The notes under the pieces: model-generated | Told to the model about the DNA's origin: nothing | What the model saw: only the letters and a program-made list of their open reading frames with translations | Database searches by the model: none | Translations under genes and position numbers: made by a program | Part shown: positions 7,686 to 15,610 of the stretch, in pieces | Layout: each line of letters opens with the position of its first letter | How positions within the stretch are numbered: position 1 is the stretch's first letter | Assembly: GCA_015069465.1 (NCBI GenBank) | Contig: SVIO01000004.1 | Location: 1 to 64,000, forward strand | Direction of reading: 5' to 3' | Origin: Clostridiales bacterium | GTDB taxonomy: Bacteria; Bacillota; Clostridia; Christensenellales; Borkfalkiaceae | DNA: 64,000 nt

Positions 7686-8288
7686 ATGGATAGAAATCGT
7701 TTTGAAAAGCAACTTGAATTTATTTTAGAAGTTGATAAAGAAAAAAACATATTAAGGCAAACTCACTTAAGTGGATATACAAGGCAGGAAAATGATGCAG
7801 AACACGCTTGGCATATGGCATTGATGATTTATTTACTTAAGGAATATGCAAACGAAGAGTTTGACCTTGCAAAAGCAATGGCAATGGCGTTAATTCACGA
7901 TATTGTTGAAATTGATGCAGGGGATACCTATTGTTATGACCAAACAATGTTATCTTCTCAAAAAGAAAGAGAAAGCCTTGCTGCAAACCGAATTTTTGGG
8001 TTATTACCACAAGACCAAAAAGAGCATTTGATGGATTTATTCTATGAGTTTGAAAAAGGTGAGTCGCCCGAAGCAAGATTTGCCAAAGTTATGGATAACT
8101 TTCAACCATTACTCTTAAACGACTATAACAATGGCAGAGATTGGGTTAGAAACGGCATTGATAAAGAAAGGGTAATAAATAGACAAAAATCTTCAAAACT
8201 CGGCTCTGAAGAAATATGGCAGTATACAAAAGAGTTGATAGAAAAAAACGCAAAAAAAGGCAATCTTAAAGATAATAAAATAAAGTAA
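7686..8288 (+). CDS. HD-domain hydrolase, YfbR/HDDC2-like
   Basis: The 200-residue protein has the HD-domain signature: His40 in DAEHAWHMAL, His71-Asp72 in ALIHDIVE, and a later Asp in VMDNFQP. These bind the metal in this family. Relatives such as YfbR are 5'-deoxynucleotidases acting on nucleoside monophosphates. It begins 11 nt after niaR and ends at a terminator, so it is the last gene of the NAD cluster. A role in nucleotide or NAD-intermediate turnover is possible, but the substrate is not shown by the sequence. Confidence 0.85.
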   Translation: MDRNRFEKQLEFILEVDKEKNILRQTHLSGYTRQENDAEHAWHMALMIYLLKEYANEEFDLAKAMAMALIHDIVEIDAGDTYCYDQTMLSSQKERESLAANRIFGLLPQDQKEHLMDLFYEFEKGESPEARFAKVMDNFQPLLLNDYNNGRDWVRNGIDKERVINRQKSSKLGSEEIWQYTKELIEKNAKKGNLKDNKIK

Positions 8289-8298
8289 AACGATTTTA

Positions 8299-8336
8299 AG
8301 GCTATATAACTACAATTAGTTGTATAGCCTTTTTTT
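8299..8336 (+). terminator. terminator of the NAD cluster
   Basis: AGGCTATA...ACTA pairs with TAGT...TATAGCCT and is followed by seven T residues. Confidence 0.9.
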
Positions 8337-8418
8337 ATTAAAAAAACAAAAAATAAAAGTTAATAGTTGTGCATATGATTATTAAAAGTATATTACTTAA
8401 AAATGAATGTTAAAATGA

Positions 8419-8448
8419 TTGATTTTTTTATATAATATATTGTATAAT
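8419..8448 (+). promoter_or_regulatory. promoter of the cysteine synthase gene
   Basis: TTGATT at 8419-8424 and TATAAT at 8443-8448 are 18 bases apart, 28 bases before the start codon. There is no room for a leader riboswitch. Confidence 0.65.
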
Positions 8449-8475
8449 TTAATAAGCAAAAAAGAGAGAATAAAA

Positions 8476-9408
8476 ATGGTTTACAAAAATGTTTTAGAAG
8501 CAATAGGTCATACTCCTATAGTAAAATTAAATAATATGGTGGATAGTGAAAGCGCTGATATTTTGGTTAAAATAGAAGGGCTTAATATCGGTGGTTCAAT
8601 AAAAACTCGTACGGCATACAATATGATTTTAGATGCTGAAAGCAAGGGGCTTATTGGTAAAGACACCATTATCGTTGAGCCAACTAGTGGTAACCAAGGC
8701 ATAGGCTTATCACTCGTGGGTGCTGTTAAGGGATATAAAACTATTATCATAATGCCAGACTCGGTTAGCCAAGAAAGAAGAAAACTCGTTCGCCACTATG
8801 GTGCAGAAGTTATTTTGATTCACGATGATGGAAACATTGGCGACTGCATTGATAGGTGTTTGAAAAAGGCACTTGAAATGGCAAAGGCAGACAAAAACGT
8901 TTTCGTTCCACAACAATTTGAAAATCCAGCAAACCCAATGGTGCATCGCCACCATACAGGCTTAGAAATTTTAGAGCAAGTGGCAGGCCCTATTCACGGC
9001 TTTTGTTCAGGGATAGGAACGGGTGGCACGATAACAGGTATAGGCGAAGTATTAAAAGCACAAAACCCAGACATTAAAATTTGGGCAGTTGAGCCAGAAA
9101 ACGCTGCAATTCTTGCAGGGGGCACAATCGGTTCTCACATACAAATGGGCATAGGAGACGGCTTGATTCCACCTGTACTTAATTGTAATATCTATGAAGA
9201 TATCTGTATCATTTCCGACCAAGAAGCATTACAAACTTCAAGGGACTTGGCAAGACTTGAAGGCATTATGTGTGGCATTTCATCTGGAACAAACGTTGCA
9301 GCAGCAAAACGTCTTGCAAAAGTTTTAGGCAAGGGAAAAACGGTTGTCACCGTGCTTCCTGATACTGCAGAAAGATATTTTTCAACACCACTTTTCGATG
9401 GTGAGTAA
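8476..9408 (+). CDS. cysK: cysteine synthase (O-acetylserine sulfhydrylase family)
   Basis: The 310-residue PLP enzyme makes cysteine from O-acetylserine and sulfide. It shows the substrate loop PTSGNQGIGLS, the phosphate-binding GTGGTITGIG and the C-terminal SSGTNVAAA. The PLP lysine is Lys43 in NIGGSIKTR; the usual family motif has SVKDR, so the residue after the lysine region differs. ATG 8476 is chosen because the protein then begins at the family start MVYKNVLEAIGHTP and an AGAGAG-type ribosome binding site precedes it. The gene is monocistronic, between a terminator and the glycine riboswitch. Confidence 0.93.
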   Translation: MVYKNVLEAIGHTPIVKLNNMVDSESADILVKIEGLNIGGSIKTRTAYNMILDAESKGLIGKDTIIVEPTSGNQGIGLSLVGAVKGYKTIIIMPDSVSQERRKLVRHYGAEVILIHDDGNIGDCIDRCLKKALEMAKADKNVFVPQQFENPANPMVHRHHTGLEILEQVAGPIHGFCSGIGTGGTITGIGEVLKAQNPDIKIWAVEPENAAILAGGTIGSHIQMGIGDGLIPPVLNCNIYEDICIISDQEALQTSRDLARLEGIMCGISSGTNVAAAKRLAKVLGKGKTVVTVLPDTAERYFSTPLFDGE

Positions 9409-9434
9409 AATTAACATAAACTTTATGCAAATAT

Positions 9435-9464
9435 TTGACTTTTAAGTCAAAAAAATGATACAAT
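9435..9464 (+). promoter_or_regulatory. promoter of the glycine riboswitch transcript
   Basis: TTGACT at 9435-9440 and TACAAT at 9459-9464 are 18 bases apart. The -35 lies in a dyad with arms TTGACTT and AAGTCAA. Confidence 0.7.
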
Positions 9465-9473
9465 AAATAAAAA

Positions 9474-9612
9474 TATTCGATGAACCTTTTAGGATAAGCA
9501 GACTGAAAGGGGAGAAATTCCGGAGAATCTCTAATATTTGAGTGCCGAAGGTGCAAAGGGCTTTAGCCCCGAATCTCTCAGGCAAAAGGACGGAGCATTA
9601 AAATATAAAAGT
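9474..9612 (+). promoter_or_regulatory. glycine riboswitch (gcvT element)
   Basis: The RNA contains the diagnostic glycine-aptamer elements in order: CCGGAGAATCTC, GTGCCGAAGGTGCAAAG, and the 3' core GAATCTCTCAGGCAAAAGGAC. One complete aptamer is seen; the upstream stretch at 9480-9515 may be a vestigial partner. An intrinsic terminator follows directly, so it probably controls transcription. Glycine binding is expected to switch on the downstream AGCS symporter, an association known in many Firmicutes. Confidence 0.93.
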
Positions 9613-9619
9613 ATTTTCG

Positions 9620-9650
9620 GAGTTGCTTTTTTTATAGCAACTCTTTTTTA
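9620..9650 (+). terminator. riboswitch expression-platform terminator
   Basis: GAGTTGCT pairs with AGCAACTC and is followed by six T residues. It ends just before the symporter's ribosome binding site, GGAG at 9653-9656. Confidence 0.9.
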
Positions 9651-9662
9651 TTGGAGAAACAA

Positions 9663-11153
9663 ATGCAACAATTTTTAGATGCCTTAACGCAACTTGTAAA
9701 CACGGTAAATTCTTATTTAAGCGATTATATTTTGGTCGTTTTATTAGTTGGCGTGGGCATATTTTTTACAATCAAAACAAGATTTGTTCAAGTTCGCTGT
9801 TTTAAGCAAGGCATAGTAAACGTTTTTGGAAAATTTTCTCTTAATGGCAAAAAGCATAAGGGGGGAATGAGTTCATTTCAAGCGTTTACAACTGCCGTTG
9901 CGTCACAAGTTGGAACGGGTAATATCGTGGGCGCAAGTTCTGCTATTCTTTTTGGTGGACCAGGAGCAATCTTTTGGATGTGGATAATTGCTTTTTTAGG
10001 CATGGCAACTATTTATTCAGAAGCAGTGCTTGCACAAAAAACAAGAAAAGTAAATGAAGACGGCTCTGTTTTAGGTGGACCTGTTTACTATATTAGAAAG
10101 GCTTTTAGTGGAAAGTTTGGTAGATTTTTAGCAGGCTTTTTTGCAGTTGCAATTATAATTGCTTTAGGTTTTATCGGTTCAATGGTTCAGTCAAATTCAA
10201 TAACCATTGCAGTAAACTATGCTGTGGATATTCCAACTTGGATAATAGGTTTAATAATAAGCATTTTAGCAATATTCATATTTGTTGGTGGAACAAAAAG
10301 ACTTGCATCGGCAACCGAAAAAATTGTGCCAATAATGGCGAGCTTTTATATAATAGGCATGATTATTGTAATATTATTTAGAATAACAGTTTTGCCACAA
10401 GCAATAGGCATGATTTTTAAGTTTGCCTTTTCTCCAACGGCAATTATTGGTGGTGGAATAGGCTATGCTCTTAAAAAGACAATTAGTATGGGCGCACAGC
10501 GTGGGCTTTTTTCTAATGAAGCAGGCATGGGTTCAACCCCACATGCACACGCCCTTGCAAATGTAAAAACACCACACGAACAAGGCACGGTGGCTATGAT
10601 AAGCGTGTTTATAGATACTTTTATCGTGTTAACGCTTACAGCACTTGTTATTATCACAAGCCTTTATGCAGGCGATGGAAATATTGCTAAGATTTCAAGT
10701 CTTGCGCTTGAAAGTAACACAAGCATTATCAAGGCGTTGGAAAGTGCTGGTTATACTGCAAATAATTTAGTTAGCCTTGCCATTGCAGAACTATTTAACA
10801 ACGCAAGCGTAGGCAGGGTGATAGGCGCAAGTTTTGTTGCAATATGTTTGTTCTTTTTTGCGTTATCAACCATTATCAGTTGGAACTTGTTTGGAAAACT
10901 AAACTTTACATACCTATTTGGAAATAAAAAAACAATAATATATTCGGTGATATCCGTTTTGTTTATATTTTTAGGCTCACTACTTCAGGCAAACTTAGTT
11001 TGGGGCTTTGCAGACCTATTCAACTATTTAATGGTGTTACCAAACGCCATTGCTTTAATTATGCTTAGCAAAGTAGTGGTAGATGAACTAAAACAAAACT
11101 GTAAAAAAGTGCAAAATCAAGCACTTAATGAAAAGATAAAGGGGGAAATATAA
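9663..11153 (+). CDS. AGCS-family sodium:amino-acid symporter
   Basis: The 496-residue protein is an integral membrane transporter of the alanine/glycine:cation symporter family with about ten hydrophobic segments. Family motifs include VGTGNIVGASSAI, GPGAIFWMWIIAFLGMATIYSEA and GLFSNEAGMGSTPHAHA. It imports alanine or glycine with Na+. The glycine riboswitch in its leader suggests glycine as a physiological substrate. ATG 9663 is placed six bases after GGAG; an in-frame TTG at 9651 is less likely. It overlaps the next gene by one base. Confidence 0.95.
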   Translation: MQQFLDALTQLVNTVNSYLSDYILVVLLVGVGIFFTIKTRFVQVRCFKQGIVNVFGKFSLNGKKHKGGMSSFQAFTTAVASQVGTGNIVGASSAILFGGPGAIFWMWIIAFLGMATIYSEAVLAQKTRKVNEDGSVLGGPVYYIRKAFSGKFGRFLAGFFAVAIIIALGFIGSMVQSNSITIAVNYAVDIPTWIIGLIISILAIFIFVGGTKRLASATEKIVPIMASFYIIGMIIVILFRITVLPQAIGMIFKFAFSPTAIIGGGIGYALKKTISMGAQRGLFSNEAGMGSTPHAHALANVKTPHEQGTVAMISVFIDTFIVLTLTALVIITSLYAGDGNIAKISSLALESNTSIIKALESAGYTANNLVSLAIAELFNNASVGRVIGASFVAICLFFFALSTIISWNLFGKLNFTYLFGNKKTIIYSVISVLFIFLGSLLQANLVWGFADLFNYLMVLPNAIALIMLSKVVVDELKQNCKKVQNQALNEKIKGEI

Positions 11154-11674
11154 TGATAAAAGTTGCAGTATTATTTGCAGATGGCACAGAAGAAATTGAA
11201 GGCATTTCGCCCGTTGACGTATTAAGGCGTGCAAAAGCAGAGTGTGATATAGTTTCGGTTGGTGGAGAGTATATTCAAGGCTCGCACGGAATAACTATCA
11301 AGGCAGATAAACTTATTAAAAACATTGATATAAGCGCATACGATGCAGTAGTTATCCCAGGTGGCATGCCTGGCGCAACAAACATTGCAAAATGCGAAAA
11401 AGCAATAGAAATGATAAAGCACATTATATCAAAAGGAAAACTCGTTGCGGCAATATGTGCATCTCCATCCGTCGTGCTTGCTCAAAACGACCTTCTATTA
11501 GCAACTAGTGCAACTTGTTTTAATGCAGATTGCTTTACAAGTCAGTTAGGCAAAAAATATACGGGAAAAGACGTGGAAAGCAGCGAAAATTTTATAACTG
11601 CAGACGGACCAAAGAGCGCACTTAAATTTTCACTTGCTATAGCAAAATATTTAGGTCTTGATATAAACTTTTAA
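11153..11674 (+). CDS. DJ-1/PfpI (ThiJ, YajL-like) family protein
   Basis: The 173-residue protein has the DJ-1 fold signature: DGTEEIEGISPVDVLRRA with the conserved Glu16, and the nucleophile elbow AAICASPSV with Cys102. Related proteins act in oxidative or carbonyl stress, as chaperones, glyoxalases or deglycases; the activity here cannot be fixed from sequence. Its ATG overlaps the symporter stop by one base (TAATG), so it is translated from the glycine-controlled transcript. Confidence 0.92.
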   Translation: MIKVAVLFADGTEEIEGISPVDVLRRAKAECDIVSVGGEYIQGSHGITIKADKLIKNIDISAYDAVVIPGGMPGATNIAKCEKAIEMIKHIISKGKLVAAICASPSVVLAQNDLLLATSATCFNADCFTSQLGKKYTGKDVESSENFITADGPKSALKFSLAIAKYLGLDINF

Positions 11675-11702
11675 AAATTTGGCAAAAATTGCTTTTAACA
11701 AG

Positions 11703-11731
11703 TTGATTTTTAAAAGTCAAAATGGTATAAT
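11703..11731 (+). promoter_or_regulatory. promoter of the Mn2+ riboswitch transcript
   Basis: TTGATT at 11703-11708 and TATAAT at 11726-11731 are 17 bases apart. Confidence 0.75.
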
Positions 11732-11737
11732 AAAAAA

Positions 11738-11852
11738 CGTTAAGGGAGTAGTCGCCCATTTTAGATGGGGAATGGTCAACATCATGAGAGAAATCTCTGG
11801 CCTTTCTTAATTGACCAGACTTGCAGTTTGTAAAGCAGGCTCGGTCTATCTA
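11738..11852 (+). promoter_or_regulatory. yybP-ykoY manganese riboswitch
   Basis: The leader contains AAGGGAGTAG near its 5' end, then ATGGTCAACATCATGAGAG with a GAGA/TCTC hairpin and CTGGCC. The junction TTGACCAGACTTGC and a hairpin closed by AGAC/GTCT follow. These match the yybP-ykoY aptamer layout. Family members sense Mn2+ and commonly sit before Mn2+ exporters and P-type ATPases, as here. CTCGG at 11840-11844 can pair with CCGAG inside the following terminator, giving plausible switch logic. Confidence 0.85.
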
Positions 11853-11863
11853 TATTTAAAAAT

Positions 11864-11900
11864 ACCCGAGTCTAAAGAATATTTGACTTGGGTTTTATTT
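11864..11900 (+). terminator. expression-platform terminator of the Mn2+ riboswitch
   Basis: ACCCGAGTC pairs with GACTTGGGT, and TTTATTTT follows. No gene separates the riboswitch from the ATPase downstream. Confidence 0.85.
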
Positions 11901-12022
11901 TACAAAAAAGATAAAATAAGGCAAAAACGGATAAAATGTTGATATATTTATATATAATGTTCAAAATAAATAATATCGGCATTAGAAAATAAACAAAAAA
12001 AATTTTTCAAGGAGACAAAAAA

Positions 12023-14707
12023 TTGAAAGCACATGTAGACAGTATTGAAAACGTACTATCACATTTTTCTTCAGACCAAGTGACTGGTTTAACTACAGCA
12101 CAAGTCGAAGAAAAAAGAGCACAGTTTGGCGAAAACAAATTGAAAGAGAAAAAGAAAAAATCTATTTTCGCTAGGTTTTTTGAGCAGTTTAAGGACGTAA
12201 TGATTATCATATTATTGATTGCAGCAGCAATTTCACTTGGTGTTGCTATATATGATGGCATATCTCATGGTTTTGACCCTATTGAGATGATAGAGCCGTT
12301 CTTAATTCTCGCTATAGTTTTGATTAACGCAATAATGGGCGTGGTGCAAGAAAGCAAGGCAGAAAAAGCGCTTGATGCACTTAAAAACATGTCTGCTCCA
12401 CACGCACGAGTTATCCGTGATGGTGTTGAAAAGATTATTATGTCATCAGAACTCGTTCCTGGAGACATTATAAAATTAGAGGCTGGTGATTTTGTTCCTG
12501 CTGATGCAAGACTCATTAAGAGTGTAAACTTAAAATCTGAAGAATCTGCATTAACTGGTGAATCAGTTCCATCTGAAAAGTTTGCAGATGCTGAAGTTAA
12601 AGAAAAAGCACCTATTGGTGATAGAACTAATATGGTATTTTCTGGTTGTTCAATAACATACGGAACTGCTCTAGCAATAGTTACTGCTACGGGTATGGAC
12701 ACCGAAATGGGAAAAATTGCAGGAATTCTTGCTAATGAAAATGAAACAAAAACTCCTTTGCAAGAAAAACTTGCAAAACTTGGCAGTATGCTTGGCATTC
12801 TTGTTCTTGGCATCTGTTTTGTTATGTTTGTAGTTCAAATCGTAAGAGACGGCTTAGAATTTAATAATATAATCGGCTCATTTATGTCTGCTATTTCACT
12901 AGCAGTATCAGCAATACCAGAAGGACTTCCTGCCGTTGTTACTATAGTTTTATCTATTGGCGTACAACGCATGGTAAAAAGAAATGCAATTATAAGAAGA
13001 CTTCCTGCTGTAGAAACACTTGGTAGTGCATCTATCATTTGTTCTGATAAAACAGGTACACTTACAATGAACAGAATGACACTTGTTAAGGCTTATGTTG
13101 AAGGTCAAGAAGATTTAGAAAGCATTAGCGAAAACAACTCTGATGTTGTAAAAACACTTTTAACATACGGCACACTTTGTTCAGATGGCTCTGTTATAGT
13201 AAATGACGGCAAAGAAACACATATCGGTGACCCAACAGAAACAAGTATTGTTTTTGCAGCATATAAAAACGGCTTAGAAAAAGATGCTTTAAATGAAAAG
13301 TATCCAAGACTTGCTGAAATTCCTTTCGATTCAGACAGAAAACTTATGTCAACGGTTAACGAAATCGATGGCAAAAAAGTTGTTATCGTAAAAGGTGCTG
13401 TGGACGTAATGGAAAAACGTTGCGTTAAGGGCGATTTTGAAAAAGCAAAAGAAATGAACGAAAAGATGACATCTGATGCTTTAAGAGTTTTGGCTGTTGG
13501 TTATAAGTTCATCGATGAAGTTCCTAGTAACCCAACTCCAGAAGATTTGGAAAATGGCTTAACATTCATGGGCTTAGTTGGTATGATTGACCCACCAAGA
13601 CCAGAAGCAAAAGAAGCAGTTGCTGTTTGTAAGAGGGCTGGTATTAAAGCCGTTATGATTACAGGTGACCACGTTTCAACGGCTTCAGCAATCGCAAGAG
13701 AACTTGGCATCTTAAACGAAGGCGATTTAGCAATAACAGGTGCAGAACTTGATGAAATGAGCGATGAAGAACTTGATAAAAAGGTTGAACTAATTTCAGT
13801 TTATGCTCGTGTTTCACCAGAAAACAAGATTAGAATTGTTAAGGCTTGGCAAAAGAAAGGTCAAGTTGTTTCAATGACAGGTGACGGCGTTAACGATGCT
13901 CCAGCACTTAAAGCAGCAGATATCGGTTGTGCTATGGGTATAACAGGTACAGACGTTGCTAAGGGTGCAGCAGATATGACACTTACCGATGATAACTTTG
14001 CAACAATAGTTGAAGCAGTTAAAGAAGGTCGTGGCATATTTGAGAATATAAGAAAGGTTGTAGGCTTCTTGCTTTCTACCAACCTTGCAGAAGTTTTAGT
14101 AGTGTTTATTTCAACTGTTATTTTAGGATATATTGCAGGATTAGGCAATCCGTTTATTCCTATTCAACTTTTATGGATAAACCTTGTAACAGACTCGTTG
14201 CCTGCCGTTGCCTTAGGTATGGAAGCAGTAGAAAGCGACATTATGTATCAAAAACCAAAGTCTAAAAACGAAAGTTTATTCTCACATGGTTTAGGTGTTA
14301 AGATAGGACTTAACGGTCTTTTATTAACAATTACAACACTTGCAGGTTATGTTTTTGGCGCTTATATAATGAAAGACCCTTCTGGTGCATTAAATCACAC
14401 AGCAGGTAGCACTATGGCGTTTATGGTGCTTGCTATGAGCCAACTTGTTCAAGCACTTAACATGCGTTCATCTCACTCTCTCTTTAAGGTTGGGTTCTTC
14501 TCAAACAAAACGATGAATATCTCACTTTTAGTTTGCACAGCACTAACAGCATTCGTTCTCTTTGTTCCAGGCGTTGTAAGCGTATTTGGAATGATGACAC
14601 TTGAATGGTGGATGTATTTAATCGGTTTGGGACTTTCATTATTACCAATACTTGTGATGGAAATTGCCAAAGCAATAGGATTCATAAAAGTACATCATCA
14701 CAAATAA
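12023..14707 (+). CDS. P-type cation ATPase (type IIA, Ca2+/Mn2+)
   Basis: The 894-residue protein pumps divalent cations out of the cell with ATP. It has an N-terminal cation-ATPase domain, the actuator TGES motif (LTGESVPSE), the TM4 ion site AIPEGLPAV, the phosphorylation site SDKTGTLT with Asp342, hinge TGDGVNDAPAL and TM6 NLVTDSLPAVALG, followed by C-terminal helices. This motif set is that of calcium-type ATPases; the yybP-ykoY riboswitch suggests Mn2+ export. The start is a TTG at 12023, eight bases after AAGGAG, with no ATG nearby. It is monocistronic. Confidence 0.95.
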   Translation: MKAHVDSIENVLSHFSSDQVTGLTTAQVEEKRAQFGENKLKEKKKKSIFARFFEQFKDVMIIILLIAAAISLGVAIYDGISHGFDPIEMIEPFLILAIVLINAIMGVVQESKAEKALDALKNMSAPHARVIRDGVEKIIMSSELVPGDIIKLEAGDFVPADARLIKSVNLKSEESALTGESVPSEKFADAEVKEKAPIGDRTNMVFSGCSITYGTALAIVTATGMDTEMGKIAGILANENETKTPLQEKLAKLGSMLGILVLGICFVMFVVQIVRDGLEFNNIIGSFMSAISLAVSAIPEGLPAVVTIVLSIGVQRMVKRNAIIRRLPAVETLGSASIICSDKTGTLTMNRMTLVKAYVEGQEDLESISENNSDVVKTLLTYGTLCSDGSVIVNDGKETHIGDPTETSIVFAAYKNGLEKDALNEKYPRLAEIPFDSDRKLMSTVNEIDGKKVVIVKGAVDVMEKRCVKGDFEKAKEMNEKMTSDALRVLAVGYKFIDEVPSNPTPEDLENGLTFMGLVGMIDPPRPEAKEAVAVCKRAGIKAVMITGDHVSTASAIARELGILNEGDLAITGAELDEMSDEELDKKVELISVYARVSPENKIRIVKAWQKKGQVVSMTGDGVNDAPALKAADIGCAMGITGTDVAKGAADMTLTDDNFATIVEAVKEGRGIFENIRKVVGFLLSTNLAEVLVVFISTVILGYIAGLGNPFIPIQLLWINLVTDSLPAVALGMEAVESDIMYQKPKSKNESLFSHGLGVKIGLNGLLLTITTLAGYVFGAYIMKDPSGALNHTAGSTMAFMVLAMSQLVQALNMRSSHSLFKVGFFSNKTMNISLLVCTALTAFVLFVPGVVSVFGMMTLEWWMYLIGLGLSLLPILVMEIAKAIGFIKVHHHK

Positions 14708-14721
14708 TGTAAAATAATATA

Positions 14722-14757
14722 AAGCCACTATTCGTTGAGAATAGTGGCTTATTTTTT
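14722..14757 (+). terminator. terminator of the ATPase gene
   Basis: AAGCCACTATTC pairs with GAATAGTGGCTT (12 bp) and ATTTTTTATT follows. Confidence 0.93.
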
Positions 14758-14787
14758 ATTAGATAACAAAATAAAATTCTAAATTTA

Positions 14788-14816
14788 TTTACAAACATTT
14801 ATACCTATGGTATAAT
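14788..14816 (+). promoter_or_regulatory. promoter of the uvr region
   Basis: TTTACA at 14788-14793 and TATAAT at 14811-14816 are 17 bases apart. No GAAC-N4-GTTC SOS box is seen near it. Confidence 0.75.
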
Positions 14817-14876
14817 TAAAGGACAAATAATGTATAGTTATCTAAAGTTTATGGCAAAATATTATCAAGGTGTAAT

Positions 14877-15254
14877 ATGCTTGACCATAGAACAGATGCT
14901 TTGCTTGACAAAATAAATTTGCACTGCCAAACGGGTGGATATAAGGTGTTTTTAATCCAAGATTTACTCTCGGCAATGCCTAGTGCTTTTGGGATTGATG
15001 AAAGGGCACTATTAGATTGCCTTGATGTTCTTAAAAATCACCAATATATCAGTGTTAAATATCAAGACGATATTGAAATTTGCTTAATGCCACTAATTAA
15101 AGGCAAAGTAGAAAGCGAAAACAGACTTGACCAAGAAATAGAAAAGATGAAATGCCAAAAACAATATTTTTTGGCAAGTTTTTTGGGTGGTTTGGCTGGT
15201 GGCGTGATAACTAGCGTTATCTTTGCCATCATTATGCTTATAGGTGGCAGATAA
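14877..15254 (+). CDS. small winged-helix-like membrane-anchored protein
   Basis: The 125-residue protein is not a family I can name. Residues 5-75 look like a winged helix (DALLDKINLHC, LIQDLLSAM, ALLDCLDVLKNHQYISVKY). A charged linker follows, then one hydrophobic segment near the C-terminus (about 100-121). The next gene has the same layout and overlaps it by one base, so the two look like a tandem duplicate pair. Both precede uvrB in the same transcription unit. A regulatory or membrane-tethered DNA-associated role is only a guess. Confidence 0.75.
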   Translation: MLDHRTDALLDKINLHCQTGGYKVFLIQDLLSAMPSAFGIDERALLDCLDVLKNHQYISVKYQDDIEICLMPLIKGKVESENRLDQEIEKMKCQKQYFLASFLGGLAGGVITSVIFAIIMLIGGR

Positions 15255-15607
15255 TGCTTTCAAGACTAGAAAATAAGGTTTTAATAAGCCTATTAAGTGT
15301 GTGCAAAGAAAAGGGGGCAGTTTTGATTAGTCCTATCGACCTATTAAAGATTATAGGCACTGAACATTTAACCCTTTCAAAATTAGAAAAAACGCTAAAC
15401 GATTTAAGCACGGACGGATACTTTGACCTAGTGTATTCGGATAGGCGTGGCGAAAAGGTGTTTTGCATAACTCTCTTAGAAAAGGGCAAAGGTTATGTTA
15501 GGAGTGAAAGCCTAGAAAGAAGAAATCTAATTAAAAGGTTTGTTTTAACTATCGGCTTTGCTATATTAAGTTTTATAGTGGGAATTATATTAAAAAAGAT
15601 ATTTTGA
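15254..15607 (+). CDS. second small winged-helix-like membrane-anchored protein
   Basis: The 117-residue protein resembles its upstream neighbour in layout. A helical, winged-helix-like domain spans about 5-75 (KVLISLLSVCKEKG, LEKTLNDLSTDGYFDLVYSDRRGEK). A KGKGYVRSES linker follows, then one C-terminal membrane segment (about 90-115) with the sequence FVLTIGFAILSFIVGIIL. Its ATG overlaps the previous stop, and its stop is three bases before uvrB, indicating translational coupling. The function is unknown. Confidence 0.75.
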   Translation: MLSRLENKVLISLLSVCKEKGAVLISPIDLLKIIGTEHLTLSKLEKTLNDLSTDGYFDLVYSDRRGEKVFCITLLEKGKGYVRSESLERRNLIKRFVLTIGFAILSFIVGIILKKIF

Positions 15608-15610
15608 GTT

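Noticed and set aside
8449..8475. T-box or SAM riboswitch before cysteine synthase
   Set aside because: The leader after the promoter is under 30 bases, too short for either.
12265..12813. Minus-strand frame inside the P-type ATPase gene
   Set aside because: The plus strand encodes conserved ATPase motifs throughout; the minus frame has no recognisable features.
14788..14876. LexA/SOS box before the uvr genes
   Set aside because: No GAAC-N4-GTTC or similar palindrome is present.
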